Below, piece after piece: positions 39,201 through 47,465 of a DNA stretch of 47,465 nucleotides. Origin of the DNA: Dyella psychrodurans (GTDB lineage: Bacteria; Pseudomonadota; Gammaproteobacteria; Xanthomonadales; Rhodanobacteraceae); assembly GCF_003363265.1 (NCBI RefSeq), contig NZ_QRBF01000003.1, positions 299,208 to 346,672 on the forward strand, given 5' to 3'. The position numbers and the translations under genes were made by a program. Position 1 is the first letter of the stretch; every line of letters starts with the position of its first letter. Below the pieces are notes generated by a model. That model was given only the letters and a program-made list of their open reading frames with translations, ran no database searches and was not told the DNA's origin.

Positions 39201-41597
39201 ATGGCCATCAAAAAATCCGAGCTTTATTCGTCCCTTTGGGCCTCCTGCGATCTGCTGCGCGGCGGCATGGACGCCAGCCAATACAAGGACTATGTGCTGG
39301 TGTTGCTCTTCATCAAGTACATCAGCGACAAGTATGCCGGGCAAAAGTACGCCCCCATCACCATCCCTGCGGGTGCAAGCTTCCGCGATTTAGTAGCACT
39401 GAAGGGCAAGCCGGACATCGGTGATCTGATCAACAAGAAGATCACGGGACCGCTGGCAGCGGCCAACAAGCTGGCGGACATGCCGGATTTCAACGACACG
39501 AATAAGCTCGGCAGTGGCCCGGAAATGGTCAAACGCCTGTCCGACCTGGTCGCCGTCTTCGAAAACCCCGCCCTAGACTTTTCGAAGAACCGCGCCGATG
39601 GTGATGACATCCTCGGTGATGCCTACGAATATCTGATGCGCCACTTCGCCACCGAGAGTGGCAAGAGCAAGGGTCAGTTCTATACCCCTGCCGAAGTCAG
39701 CCGCATCATAGCTGCGGTCATTGGTATCGGAAACACCAAGACCAGCCATGACACAACGGTGTATGACCCTACCTGTGGCTCTGGCTCGCTGCTGCTGAAG
39801 GTAGGCGACATGGCCCATACCAAAGTTACCTTGTACGGGCAGGAAAAAGATTCCGCCACCAGCGGTTTGGCGCGCATGAATATGATCCTGCACGACAACC
39901 CCACCGCGCTGATTGCTCAAGGCAACACACTGACCGATCCGAAGTTCCTGGATGGCGCCGCGCTTAAAACCTTCGACTTCGTGGTGGCCAATCCTCCGTT
40001 CTCCGACAAGCGCTGGAGCACCGGCCTCGATCCACTGCACGATCCCTACGCACGCTTCGACACTTTCGGTGCACCACCCGCCAAGCAAGGCGATTACGCC
40101 TATCTGCTGCACATTATCCGTTCGCTCAAGAGCAAGGGCAAAGGCGCCTGCATTCTGCCGCACGGCGTGCTGTTCCGTGGCAATGCCGAAGCGGAAATCC
40201 GTAAGAACCTCATTCGCCACGGTTACATCAAGGGCATCATCGGCTTGCCAGCCAACCTGTTCTACGGCACCGGCATCCCGGCCTGCATTATTGTCATCGA
40301 CAAGGAAAACGCGCGTACCCGTGAAGGCATCTTCATGGTCGATGCCAGCCAGGGCTTCATCAAGGATGGCCCCAAGAATCGCCTGCGCGAACAAGACATC
40401 CACCGCATCGTGGACGTGTTCAATAGGCAGGACGAAAGTGATCCTCGTTATGCTTGCATGGCGAGCCCAGCCGAGATCGAAAAGAATGACTACAACCTCA
40501 ACCTGTCACGCTATATCGAAAGCAGCGCGACCGAGGACACCCAAGATATCGAAGGTCACCTCAGGGGCGGCATCCCCTTCGCCGACGTAAAAGCGATGGC
40601 TGACTATTGGGCCGTTTGCCCGGCACTGAAGCAGGCGTTATTTAAATCACTGCGTACTGGCTATGTCGAACTGGCCGTGGACAAGGCCGCCATCAAAACT
40701 ACCATCTATCAGCATCCGCAATTCGCTGGCTTTATCAAGGATATGGATGCGTACTTCGCCAAGTGGCGCAAGCAAGTCACGAAAAACTTTAAGGCGCTGG
40801 AACCTGGCTTCCATCCCAAGCAGTTAATCGTGGACATCGCCGATGGCCTACTGAAGTACTACGAAGACAAGCCACTGATCCACGCTTACGACGTGTACCA
40901 GCATCTGATGGATTACTGGGCGGAAACCATGCAGGACGATGCATATTTGGTGGCGGCCGATGGCTGGGTGGCCAAGCCGTACCGCATCATTGAGAAGGAC
41001 AAGAAAGGAAAGGAGAAGGACAAAGGCTGGACCTGCGATCTACTCCCCAAGCCGCTGATTGTGGCGCGCCACTTTGCCAAGCAACAGGCTACCCTCGATG
41101 CCAAGCTGACTGAATTGGAAGCAATAAGCAACCAGATCGCCGAGTTAGAAGAGGATCAAAGTGGTGAAGACCTGGCCCTCTCTGGCTTCGACAAGATCAC
41201 TGTCGCAGCGGTGAAAGAGCGCATCAGGGAAGTCGAAAACGATCCTGAAAGTGTAGACGAACTGGCTGTGCTTAGAGCCTGGTCTAGGCTCAACGGTTTG
41301 GAGAGTCAGCTTAAGAAAAAGGTCAAGGATCTGGATGCTGAATTGGATAAGTTGGCATATAACCGCTACGCCAAACTCAGCGTCGATGACATTAAGACGC
41401 TGGTAATCGAGGACAAGTGGCTCGCAAGAATAGCTACTGACCTGCAGTCCGAGCTCGATCGCGTCAGCCAGAACTTGACTCGCCGTATTGGCGAACTAGT
41501 CGAACGCTATGCCACCCCCTTGCCGACATTGACCGCACGGATGGCCGAGCTACAGGCTAAGGTCGATGCGCATCTGGCGAAGATGGAGGCGGCGTGA
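39201..41597 (+). CDS. hsdM: Type I restriction-modification DNA methyltransferase subunit (HsdM)
   Basis: This 798-residue HsdM is longer than the classical ~530. The N-terminal HsdM_N helical domain (about 1-145) leads into the N6-adenine methylase domain. GQFYTPAEVSRIIA is at about 158-171, motif I DPTCGSGSLLLKVG at 189-202, and the catalytic motif IV NPPFSD at 264-269. The long C-terminal part has a charged coiled-coil region (ITVAAVKERIREVENDPESV and following) and may replace or extend subunit contacts. It methylates adenine with AdoMet in the HsdM2S complex. ATG 39201 lacks a good ribosome-binding site; initiation may be weak. The gene overlaps hsdS by 4 nt. Confidence 0.94.
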   Translation: MAIKKSELYSSLWASCDLLRGGMDASQYKDYVLVLLFIKYISDKYAGQKYAPITIPAGASFRDLVALKGKPDIGDLINKKITGPLAAANKLADMPDFNDTNKLGSGPEMVKRLSDLVAVFENPALDFSKNRADGDDILGDAYEYLMRHFATESGKSKGQFYTPAEVSRIIAAVIGIGNTKTSHDTTVYDPTCGSGSLLLKVGDMAHTKVTLYGQEKDSATSGLARMNMILHDNPTALIAQGNTLTDPKFLDGAALKTFDFVVANPPFSDKRWSTGLDPLHDPYARFDTFGAPPAKQGDYAYLLHIIRSLKSKGKGACILPHGVLFRGNAEAEIRKNLIRHGYIKGIIGLPANLFYGTGIPACIIVIDKENARTREGIFMVDASQGFIKDGPKNRLREQDIHRIVDVFNRQDESDPRYACMASPAEIEKNDYNLNLSRYIESSATEDTQDIEGHLRGGIPFADVKAMADYWAVCPALKQALFKSLRTGYVELAVDKAAIKTTIYQHPQFAGFIKDMDAYFAKWRKQVTKNFKALEPGFHPKQLIVDIADGLLKYYEDKPLIHAYDVYQHLMDYWAETMQDDAYLVAADGWVAKPYRIIEKDKKGKEKDKGWTCDLLPKPLIVARHFAKQQATLDAKLTELEAISNQIAELEEDQSGEDLALSGFDKITVAAVKERIREVENDPESVDELAVLRAWSRLNGLESQLKKKVKDLDAELDKLAYNRYAKLSVDDIKTLVIEDKWLARIATDLQSELDRVSQNLTRRIGELVERYATPLPTLTARMAELQAKVDAHLAKMEAA

Positions 41598-42811
41598 AAC
41601 TGAAGTCACGTTACAAGCAGACTGAAGTAGGTGCTATTCCAAACGACTGGGATGTAAAACTATTGCCCGATGTCTGTCGTTTTCGAAGTGGAAAAGCTCA
41701 TGAACAATATATCTCCGAATCAGGAGAATATGTTTGCGTAAACTCTAAATTCATTTCAACGGATGGACAAGTCCGCAAATATTCTTCCGTTAATTTCTGC
41801 CCCGCCTATCAAGACGACATCTTGATGGTAATGAGTGACTTGCCTAATGGAAGGGCTCTTGCAAAGGCCTATCTCGTCAAGGAGGGTCAAAAATATGCTG
41901 TGAATCAGCGCGTATGCGCTCTTACTCCGTTGCGCGGGAATATTGCCGGCTATCTCTACTACACGCTTAACAGGAATCCTTATTTTCTAAAATTTGATGA
42001 TGGGGTTAGTCAAACACACTTATTGAACCCCGTCTTCAAAAAGTGTCCAGTTGCAATTCCTCAGTCACCTGACGAACAGTCCGCCATCGCCGGCGCCTTG
42101 AGTGATATGGATGCGTTGCTATCCAGCCTGGACGCCCTTATTGCCAAGAAGCGCGACCTCAAGCACGCCTCCATGCAGCAACTACTCACCGGCGAGACTC
42201 GCCTGCCGGGATTTAGTAGCGAGTGGGAGATGAAGCGCCTCGACCAGCTCGCCAGCATTCGCAGCGGTGGGACCCCAAGTACAAGCATAGGACGATTCTG
42301 GGATGGTGATATTCCGTGGTGCACACCAACCGACATCACCCAATTGAACGGCGGCAAGTACTTGTCAAAAACAAGCCGTACAATTACGCGGGAAGGACTA
42401 TTGAACAGCTCCGCTGAACTAATTCCTACAAACTCAGTCGTGATGACCTCTCGTGCCACTATCGGCGAATGTGCAATTAACTCAATACCGATTTCGACCA
42501 ATCAGGGTTTCAAGAACTTCGTTCCATATGCTTCCACGAATGTAGAATTTCTTTACTACCTTCTGCAAACGCAGAAGCAAGGATTCATACGACTTTGCGC
42601 AGGCAGCACATTCCTCGAAATCAGCAAAACTCAGTTGGCAGCCCACGAAGTTCCCTTGCCCTCCTCGAAGAAAGAGCAAGCCGCCATTGCTAAAGCTCTT
42701 TCCGACATGGACGCTGAACTCGCCACACTTGAAGCGCGCCGCGATAAAACCCACGCACTCAAGCAAGGCATGATGCAGGAATTGCTAACCGGCAAAACCC
42801 GATTAGTTTGA
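41594..42811 (+). CDS. hsdS: Type I restriction-modification specificity subunit (HsdS)
   Basis: This 405-residue HsdS has two target-recognition domains (about 10-150 and 210-355), each followed by a conserved helical spacer. The first spacer is EQSAIAGALSDMDALLSSLD then LKHASMQQLLTGETRLPGF; the second is EQAAIAKALSDMDAELATLE then LKQGMMQELLTGKTRL. The matching spacers give pseudo-two-fold symmetry and indicate a bipartite recognition site. The recognised sequence cannot be deduced. The first recognition domain is visibly AT-richer than hsdM, a usual sign of domain exchange. GTG 41594 overlaps the hsdM stop (GTGA) with GGAGG 6 nt before it. Confidence 0.93.
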   Translation: MKLKSRYKQTEVGAIPNDWDVKLLPDVCRFRSGKAHEQYISESGEYVCVNSKFISTDGQVRKYSSVNFCPAYQDDILMVMSDLPNGRALAKAYLVKEGQKYAVNQRVCALTPLRGNIAGYLYYTLNRNPYFLKFDDGVSQTHLLNPVFKKCPVAIPQSPDEQSAIAGALSDMDALLSSLDALIAKKRDLKHASMQQLLTGETRLPGFSSEWEMKRLDQLASIRSGGTPSTSIGRFWDGDIPWCTPTDITQLNGGKYLSKTSRTITREGLLNSSAELIPTNSVVMTSRATIGECAINSIPISTNQGFKNFVPYASTNVEFLYYLLQTQKQGFIRLCAGSTFLEISKTQLAAHEVPLPSSKKEQAAIAKALSDMDAELATLEARRDKTHALKQGMMQELLTGKTRLV

Positions 42812-42828
42812 GAGTGGACATCGCGACC

Positions 42829-43071
42829 ATGCCCAAGCGAAAGTCCCCCTCTTCACTAACCAGCGAAATCGCTTCGCTGGAAGCTGATAAGGCGGCCAGA
42901 ACATCACAGAAGATTCGTGCCTTGCTTCAACAGCAACCGAAAATGATTTTGACCGAGGTCGCACAGGCCATTAGATGCTCCTTGCGTAAGGTGGACCACG
43001 CCTCCGCCAAACTTCAGCAAGAAAACAAGTTGCGCTATCGCGGCCCAAAGAAATGCGGCAATGGGCAGTGA
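42829..43071 (+). CDS. Small winged-helix-like protein within the hsd operon
   Basis: This protein of about 80 residues lies between hsdS and hsdR. The text begins MPKRKSPSSLTSEIASLEAD, then KAARTSQKIRALLQQQPKMI, a helix-turn-helix-like region (LTEVAQAIRCSLRKVDHASA) and KLQQENKLRYRGPKKCGNGQ, which would be a wing or recognition element. The pattern resembles a small DNA-binding wHTH domain and could regulate expression of the restriction genes or act as an accessory subunit; I do not recognise a named family. An alternative TTG start at 42808 overlaps the hsdS stop. hsdR begins 26 nt after the stop. Confidence 0.6.
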   Translation: MPKRKSPSSLTSEIASLEADKAARTSQKIRALLQQQPKMILTEVAQAIRCSLRKVDHASAKLQQENKLRYRGPKKCGNGQ

Positions 43072-43097
43072 CATGACAATCACAGGGGATTGAGTAC

Positions 43098-46000
43098 ATG
43101 AGCAACATTGGTAAGGCGGAGCGGATCACACAGAACCGTGTCATCCAGCTATTCAAGGATCAGTTGCACTACGCCTATCTGGGCGACTGGACGGATCGTC
43201 ACAACAGTAATATCGAAGACGGTTATCTTACGGCCCACCTTACGGAAGCCGGTTACCGCCCTGCACAAATCAGTCAGGCTATCCACCAGCTAAGGACCGA
43301 AGCCGACCACCCCCAGCGCGACCTGTACACCAATAATCAGGCCGCATATCAGCTTCTTCGCTACGGCATTTCCGTGAAAGTGGAAGGTGACAAGCGGAAC
43401 CAGACGATCTGGCTCATCAACTGGAAAGAGCCGCTTAAAAACCACTTTGCCATCGCCGAGGAAGTAACGCTGCGTGGTGGCCACGAGCGCCGCCCCGATA
43501 TTGTGTTGTACGTCAACGGCATTGCCATCGGTGTGCTGGAGTTGAAGAGCAGCCGGGTCAGCATTGGCGACGGCATCCGCCAGAATCTTTCCAATCAGCA
43601 ACCGGCGTTCAACGAGTGGTTTTTTAGCACCGTGCAATTCGTGTTCGCTGGCAATGATACCCAAGGGTTGCAATATGGCACCGTAGGCACGGAGGAGAAG
43701 TTCTTCCTCTCATGGAAGGAGGACGAAGCCGACAACGACGGCTACAAGCTGGACAAATACCTGCTGAAGATGTGCGAGAAGTCGCGGCTTATCGAGCTAA
43801 TGCACGACTTCATCCTGTTCGATGGTGGCAAGAAGAAGCTTCCCCGCGTCCATCAGTATTTTGGTATCAAGGCTGCGCAGGCACATGTGCGCGAGCGCCA
43901 GGGCGGCATCATCTGGCACACCCAGGGCACAGGTAAAAGCATCCTGATGGTATTGCTAGCCAAGTGGATTCTAGAAAATAACTCCGCCGCGCGCGTAGCT
44001 ATCATCACCGACCGCGATGAACTAGACAAACAGATCAAGCGGGTGTTCGAAAGCGCCGGAGAGCCCATTTACCGTACTAGCAGCGGGCGCGACCTAATGG
44101 GCCAGTTGGCCCTGCCCGCACCCCGCCTGCTTTGCTCGTTAGTGCACAAGTTCGGGGCCGGCAAAGGCTTGAGCGATGGCGATTTCGATGCCTTTATCAA
44201 AGAGTTTGGAACTCAGCCTAGCGAGGCTGTCGGTGACTTGTTCGTGTTCGTGGACGAATGCCATCGCACTCAAGGCGGCAGGCTAAATCGGGTGATGAAG
44301 GCGATGATGCCGAATGCGGTGTTCATCGGCTTTACTGGTACGCCACTACTAAAGAAGGATGCTGCCACCAGTCTTGAAGTATTTGGCAGCTACATCCACA
44401 CCTATAAGTTTAGCGAGGCGGTGGAGGATAAGGTCGTCCTTGACTTGGTTTATGAGGCACGTGACATCGACCAGAAGCTTGGCTCACAGGACAAGATCGA
44501 TCAGTGGTTTGAAGCCAAAACCCGTGCATTGAACGACTGGCAAAAGAACGAGCTGAAAAAGCAATGGGGCACGATGCAGAACGTGCTCAGTTCGCGCTCA
44601 CGCATGGATCGTGTGGTTGCTGACATCATCTTCGACTTCGAGACGAAGCCCCGCCTGTCCAATGGATGTGGCAACGCAATGCTCGTAGCCTCCAGCATCT
44701 ACGAGGCATGTAAGTATTTCGATCTCTTTCAGAAGACACCTTTCAAGGGCAAGTGCGCGATCGTCACCTCGTACAACCCACTGGCCAAAGATGTAACGCT
44801 TGAGGAAACCGGAGCCAACTCCGAAACCGACAAGCAGTTCATCTACAACACCTACACCGAGCTGCTAAAGGGCGTGCAAACCAAGCCAAGCATGTCTAAA
44901 ACCGAGGTATACGAAGAACAAGCCAAGGCCAGGTTCATCAAGGAACCGGCCAACATGAAGCTGCTGATCGTTGTGGACAAGTTGCTGACCGGGTTCGATG
45001 CGCCAGCCTGCACTTATCTCTACATTGACAAATCCATGCAGGACCACGGACTGTTCCAGGCTATCTGCCGTACGAACCGGCTGGATAGCGACGATAAAGA
45101 CTTCGGCTACATCGTCGATTACAAGGACTTGTTCAGGAAGGTGGAAAAGGCCGTCGCGGTGTATTCCTCCGAGCTTGATCACAGTGCTGGCGGTGTCGCA
45201 CCAGAAGTCATGCTTGAGAGCCGAGTTAAAAGAGGTAAGGAACGGCTCGGTGCCGCGCTGGAAGCCCTAGCTCTGTTAGTGGAAAAGGTGGAGCCTCCCA
45301 AAGGGGAGCTGCAGTACATCCATTACTTCTGCGGCAATACCGAGATCGCTGAGGACTTAAGGGCACACGAACCACAGCGATTTGCCTTCTACACTGGCGT
45401 CGTGAGCCTGTTGCGCGCCTATGGCGCTATAGCTGACGAAATGGACGAGGCTGGTTATGACCCGACTCAAAAGGAAGCGATTCGGCGCAAGCTCGACGAG
45501 TACGTAAAGCTGCGCGAGACGATTCGCCTGGCCAGCAATGAGACGCTGGACCTCAAGCCCTTCGAGGCTGACATGCGCCATCTGATCGACACCTACATTG
45601 AGGCCAGTGAACCCCGCAAGATTTCCGATTTCGACGATATCGGCCTGCTGGACTTAATCGTGAAGGCGGGCATTGCTCAGGCTATTGCGGAAAAGCTCGG
45701 TCAAATCAAGGATCGGGAAGCCGTGGCGGAAATCATCGAAAACAATGTCCGCAGCAAGATCGTCAAAGACCACCTGACCGATCCAGCCTACTTCGCCAAA
45801 ATGTCCGCGCTGCTGGATGAGATCATCAAGAAGCGCAAAGAGAAGGCTATCGACTATGAGGAATACCTCAAGCAGATAGCTGCGATTGGGAAGATGGTGC
45901 AAAGCGGCAAGGCCGACGACACCCCGATCGCATTGGACACTGCCGGCAAGCGCGCGCTTTACAACCACCTTAAGGATAAGGTACGCGGAGTTGCGGAGCC

Positions 46001-46205
46001 ACCCGCGATCTATGGCCAGCCTGTAGACGAGATGCTAGAGCTAGCTTTGCGAATCGACCAGACCGTTAAGCGCGTTCGTCCGGATGGTTGGCGCGGACAC
46101 ACCCCGAAGGAAAACACAATCAAACACGCGCTTTTGGAAATTCTTGGGGACGAAGCCGAAGTAGAACGCTTGTTCTCCATCGTCAATGCGCACTCGGAGT
46201 ATTGA
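43098..46205 (+). CDS. hsdR: Type I restriction enzyme endonuclease/translocase subunit (HsdR)
   Basis: This 1035-residue HsdR has an N-terminal PD-(D/E)xK nuclease with RRPDIVLYVNGIAIGVLELKSS at about 131-152, with the D, E and K of the site present. The superfamily II motor carries HTQGTGKSILM (Walker A, about 274-284), VDECHRTQGG (DEAD-box-like motif II, about 385-394) and FTGTPLL (motif III). The later motor domain has LLTGFDAPACTYLYIDKSM and AICRTNR (motif VI). A helical C-terminal part contacts HsdM. It cleaves unmodified DNA after ATP-driven translocation. Length is standard and no inactivating lesion is seen. GGGG lies about 10 nt before ATG 43098. Confidence 0.94.
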   Translation: MSNIGKAERITQNRVIQLFKDQLHYAYLGDWTDRHNSNIEDGYLTAHLTEAGYRPAQISQAIHQLRTEADHPQRDLYTNNQAAYQLLRYGISVKVEGDKRNQTIWLINWKEPLKNHFAIAEEVTLRGGHERRPDIVLYVNGIAIGVLELKSSRVSIGDGIRQNLSNQQPAFNEWFFSTVQFVFAGNDTQGLQYGTVGTEEKFFLSWKEDEADNDGYKLDKYLLKMCEKSRLIELMHDFILFDGGKKKLPRVHQYFGIKAAQAHVRERQGGIIWHTQGTGKSILMVLLAKWILENNSAARVAIITDRDELDKQIKRVFESAGEPIYRTSSGRDLMGQLALPAPRLLCSLVHKFGAGKGLSDGDFDAFIKEFGTQPSEAVGDLFVFVDECHRTQGGRLNRVMKAMMPNAVFIGFTGTPLLKKDAATSLEVFGSYIHTYKFSEAVEDKVVLDLVYEARDIDQKLGSQDKIDQWFEAKTRALNDWQKNELKKQWGTMQNVLSSRSRMDRVVADIIFDFETKPRLSNGCGNAMLVASSIYEACKYFDLFQKTPFKGKCAIVTSYNPLAKDVTLEETGANSETDKQFIYNTYTELLKGVQTKPSMSKTEVYEEQAKARFIKEPANMKLLIVVDKLLTGFDAPACTYLYIDKSMQDHGLFQAICRTNRLDSDDKDFGYIVDYKDLFRKVEKAVAVYSSELDHSAGGVAPEVMLESRVKRGKERLGAALEALALLVEKVEPPKGELQYIHYFCGNTEIAEDLRAHEPQRFAFYTGVVSLLRAYGAIADEMDEAGYDPTQKEAIRRKLDEYVKLRETIRLASNETLDLKPFEADMRHLIDTYIEASEPRKISDFDDIGLLDLIVKAGIAQAIAEKLGQIKDREAVAEIIENNVRSKIVKDHLTDPAYFAKMSALLDEIIKKRKEKAIDYEEYLKQIAAIGKMVQSGKADDTPIALDTAGKRALYNHLKDKVRGVAEPPAIYGQPVDEMLELALRIDQTVKRVRPDGWRGHTPKENTIKHALLEILGDEAEVERLFSIVNAHSEY

Positions 46206-46207
46206 GC

Positions 46208-46930
46208 GTGCAGCTGCATAGCCAGCTCGAATTGGGTGAGCTGCATGTAGATGTAGTTAGAAAGGACATCAAGCATGTCCACTTGAGCGTGTATCCACCT
46301 GATGGCCAAGTGCGTATCTCTGCACCGCTGGACATGGCGCTAGAAACTATACGCATTTATGCAATTACTAAGCTGGACTGGATCAAGCGTCAGCAAAGCA
46401 AGCTTCGCTCACAGGAGCGGGAAACCGTTCGCGAATATCTGGAGCGTGAAAGTCACTACGTTTGGGGCAAGCGATATCTGTTACACGTGGCGACAACTGA
46501 CGCCGCACCCACGGTGAAACTGAAACACTCAAAGCTGGAGTTGCATCTGCGCCCTGGCAGTGGCACGGACAAACGTCGTGAGCTACTCGAGGCATGGTAT
46601 CGGGAACAGCTCAAAGCCACTGTGCCAACCTTGCTGGCACGCTGGGAGCAAACGCTTGGCGTGAAGGCCCGACGCGTTATTGTCCAGCGCATGAAAACAA
46701 AGTGGGGGAGCTGCAACCCGACTAGTGGCCTAATCCGCCTCAACACCGATCTGGCCCGCAAACCGCCTGTTTGCCTCGAATATATCGTCGTGCATGAGTT
46801 GGTACACCTACTGGAGCCGACCCACAATGCTCGTTTCCAGTCGCTGATGGATACTGCCATGCCGCATTGGCGGCACGTCAAGCGGGAGTTGAACCAGCTA
46901 CCCGTGCAGCATGATGATTGGGACTATTGA
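46208..46930 (+). CDS. M48/DUF45 (YgjP/SprT-like) metallopeptidase linked to the hsd operon
   Basis: This 240-residue protein is of the YgjP/WLM type often found after hsdR. The N-terminal half is beta-rich with HVHLSVYPPDGQVRISAP. The central motif MKTKWGSCNPTSGLIRLNTD leads to the zinc site IVVHELVHLLEPTHNARF (HExxH with a further histidine), at about 192-209. It would be a soluble zinc peptidase, possibly trimming or regulating the restriction complex; that is inference from linkage. GTG 46208 follows the hsdR stop by 2 nt with GGAG 8 nt upstream; the frame is open further but only inside hsdR. Confidence 0.88.
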   Translation: MQLHSQLELGELHVDVVRKDIKHVHLSVYPPDGQVRISAPLDMALETIRIYAITKLDWIKRQQSKLRSQERETVREYLERESHYVWGKRYLLHVATTDAAPTVKLKHSKLELHLRPGSGTDKRRELLEAWYREQLKATVPTLLARWEQTLGVKARRVIVQRMKTKWGSCNPTSGLIRLNTDLARKPPVCLEYIVVHELVHLLEPTHNARFQSLMDTAMPHWRHVKRELNQLPVQHDDWDY

Positions 46931-47109
46931 TCCGCGTCGCCAACAGTAGTGCGTATCCCACATGAAGGCCGCACTAAATCGTCCCAACCGACTAAGCGCC
47001 ATTGTAGTTAGTCAATGATTTGGTCGAAAAGATAAAGTAATTTTGCCCCGCTTATTCAAAAAGCATTGTGCCGCTGTTCCTGATTCCCTTTTCCTTTTCT
47101 GGCGCACAA

Positions 47110-47379
47110 TCAATGCGCGTTCGCGCAACCCGATCGTGTTGCATCCTGCGCAACAATTTCCAACACATCAGCCATCTGAAAACTTAGGTCGGCGAAGAGC
47201 TGTCCGATCAAGCTGCGACGGATGAAAAGCATGGTGTCGTGATCGCCGTTCGTGGTGGCAGTGCCGGCAAGCTGTGCCATCAGAAGTAACTTGTCGCGAA
47301 TCATGCACAGATCGTCGTAGTGATCTTGGGACAGCTCGTAGCTTCCCGTGTTGAACAGGTTGTGATGGGGGTGATTCAT
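47110..47379 (-). CDS. XAC0095-like small protein
   Basis: This 89-residue mostly helical protein begins MNHPHHNLFNTGSYELSQDH and has YDDLCMIRDKLLLMAQLAGT, then LFIRRSLIGQLFADLSFQMA and a short tail. The RDxLxLxAQLA core and length match XAC0095-type proteins of xanthomonads, which are uncharacterised; the match is tentative. The sequence is His/Asp-rich at the N-terminus. The gene runs convergent to the peptidase gene, with about 180 nt between the stops that shows no other feature. A hairpin is upstream of it at 47402-47428. Confidence 0.5.
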   Translation of the reverse strand: MNHPHHNLFNTGSYELSQDHYDDLCMIRDKLLLMAQLAGTATTNGDHDTMLFIRRSLIGQLFADLSFQMADVLEIVAQDATRSGCANAH

Positions 47380-47401
47380 GGGCCTAGTCCATTACCGTAG
47401 G

Positions 47402-47428
47402 TCGCGCCACGTATTGCGCGTGGCGCGA
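47402..47428. promoter_or_regulatory. Inverted repeat upstream of the XAC0095-like gene
   Basis: TCGCGCCACG (47402-47411) and CGTGGCGCGA (47419-47428) are perfect 10-bp complements around a 7-nt loop, 22 nt upstream of the minus-strand ATG at 47379. In the mRNA this would be a 5' UTR hairpin; at the DNA level it could be an operator. No choice can be made here. Confidence 0.5.
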
Positions 47429-47465
47429 AGGGCTACAGGAAAAATCCTGCACGTAGTGGTGGAAC

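Noticed and set aside
38842-47109. Restriction operon as a mobile island with attachment sites
   Set aside because: No integrase, transposase or flanking direct repeats could be found in the sequence on either side; composition alone does not establish mobility.
1-47465. CRISPR arrays, tRNA or rRNA genes, and complete insertion sequences
   Set aside because: Looked for and not seen; no regularly spaced repeats, no cloverleaf candidates, no transposase-like proteins.

Overview
The window is GC-rich chromosomal DNA with protein families typical of a gammaproteobacterium of the Xanthomonadales/Lysobacterales, most likely Rhodanobacteraceae (Dyella, Luteibacter or Rhodanobacter-like). This placement is an inference from gene families and repeat types; there is no rRNA, tRNA or taxonomic marker gene in view.

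Layout. (1) 0-3.7 kb: an MBL-fold hydrolase, a glutathione S-transferase, a membrane fatty-acid desaturase and a DUF1330 protein. (2) 3.9-12.7 kb, minus strand: a nine-gene chaperone-usher pilus operon, in transcription order major pilin, chaperone, usher, two-domain tip adhesin, three related minor pilins and two further chaperones. (3) 13.2-15.2 kb: an AI-2E family permease with a C-terminal extension and a clear terminator. (4) 15.5-19.8 kb: an RND efflux adaptor and pump overlapping by 4 nt, with no outer-membrane factor. (5) 20.0-22.4 kb: a DUF2946 protein, a beta-barrel protein with a CxxCxC motif and a TlpA-like thioredoxin, probably a metal or redox envelope module. (6) 22.6-24.3 kb: small hypotheticals and a YCII protein. 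(7) 24.8-28.9 kb: an FHA protein and a transmembrane Ser/Thr kinase converging on a PP2C phosphatase and a LysM/TPR lipoprotein, a self-contained phosphosignalling module. (8) 28.9-31.3 kb: an AT-richer patch of envelope and hypothetical genes. (9) 31.2-38.9 kb: VOC protein, NTF2-like protein, GlxA-type regulator with a divergent partner, YkgJ, a 49-residue protein with a TTG start, YaiI, DbpA helicase, GNAT and an AIM24/TIGR00266 protein. (10) 39.2-46.9 kb: a complete type I restriction-modification operon, hsdM-hsdS-small HTH-hsdR-metallopeptidase. (11) A small XAC0095-like protein at the right end.

The most unusual content is in the repeats. Three copies of a ~185-bp element have 36-bp terminal arms around a 64-65 bp core. 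All three lie between the 3' ends of convergent genes, and in copy 3 the core is inverted relative to flanks that keep their orientation. A second family, a short GTCC...GGAC hairpin, occurs six times between 24.3 and 31.7 kb, always in one orientation and always 29-83 nt upstream of a minus-strand start. Other structured sites include a perfect 10-bp inverted repeat abutting the GlxA-type regulator start, strong intercistronic hairpins in the pilus and DUF2946/TlpA operons, and a possible small RNA before hsdM.
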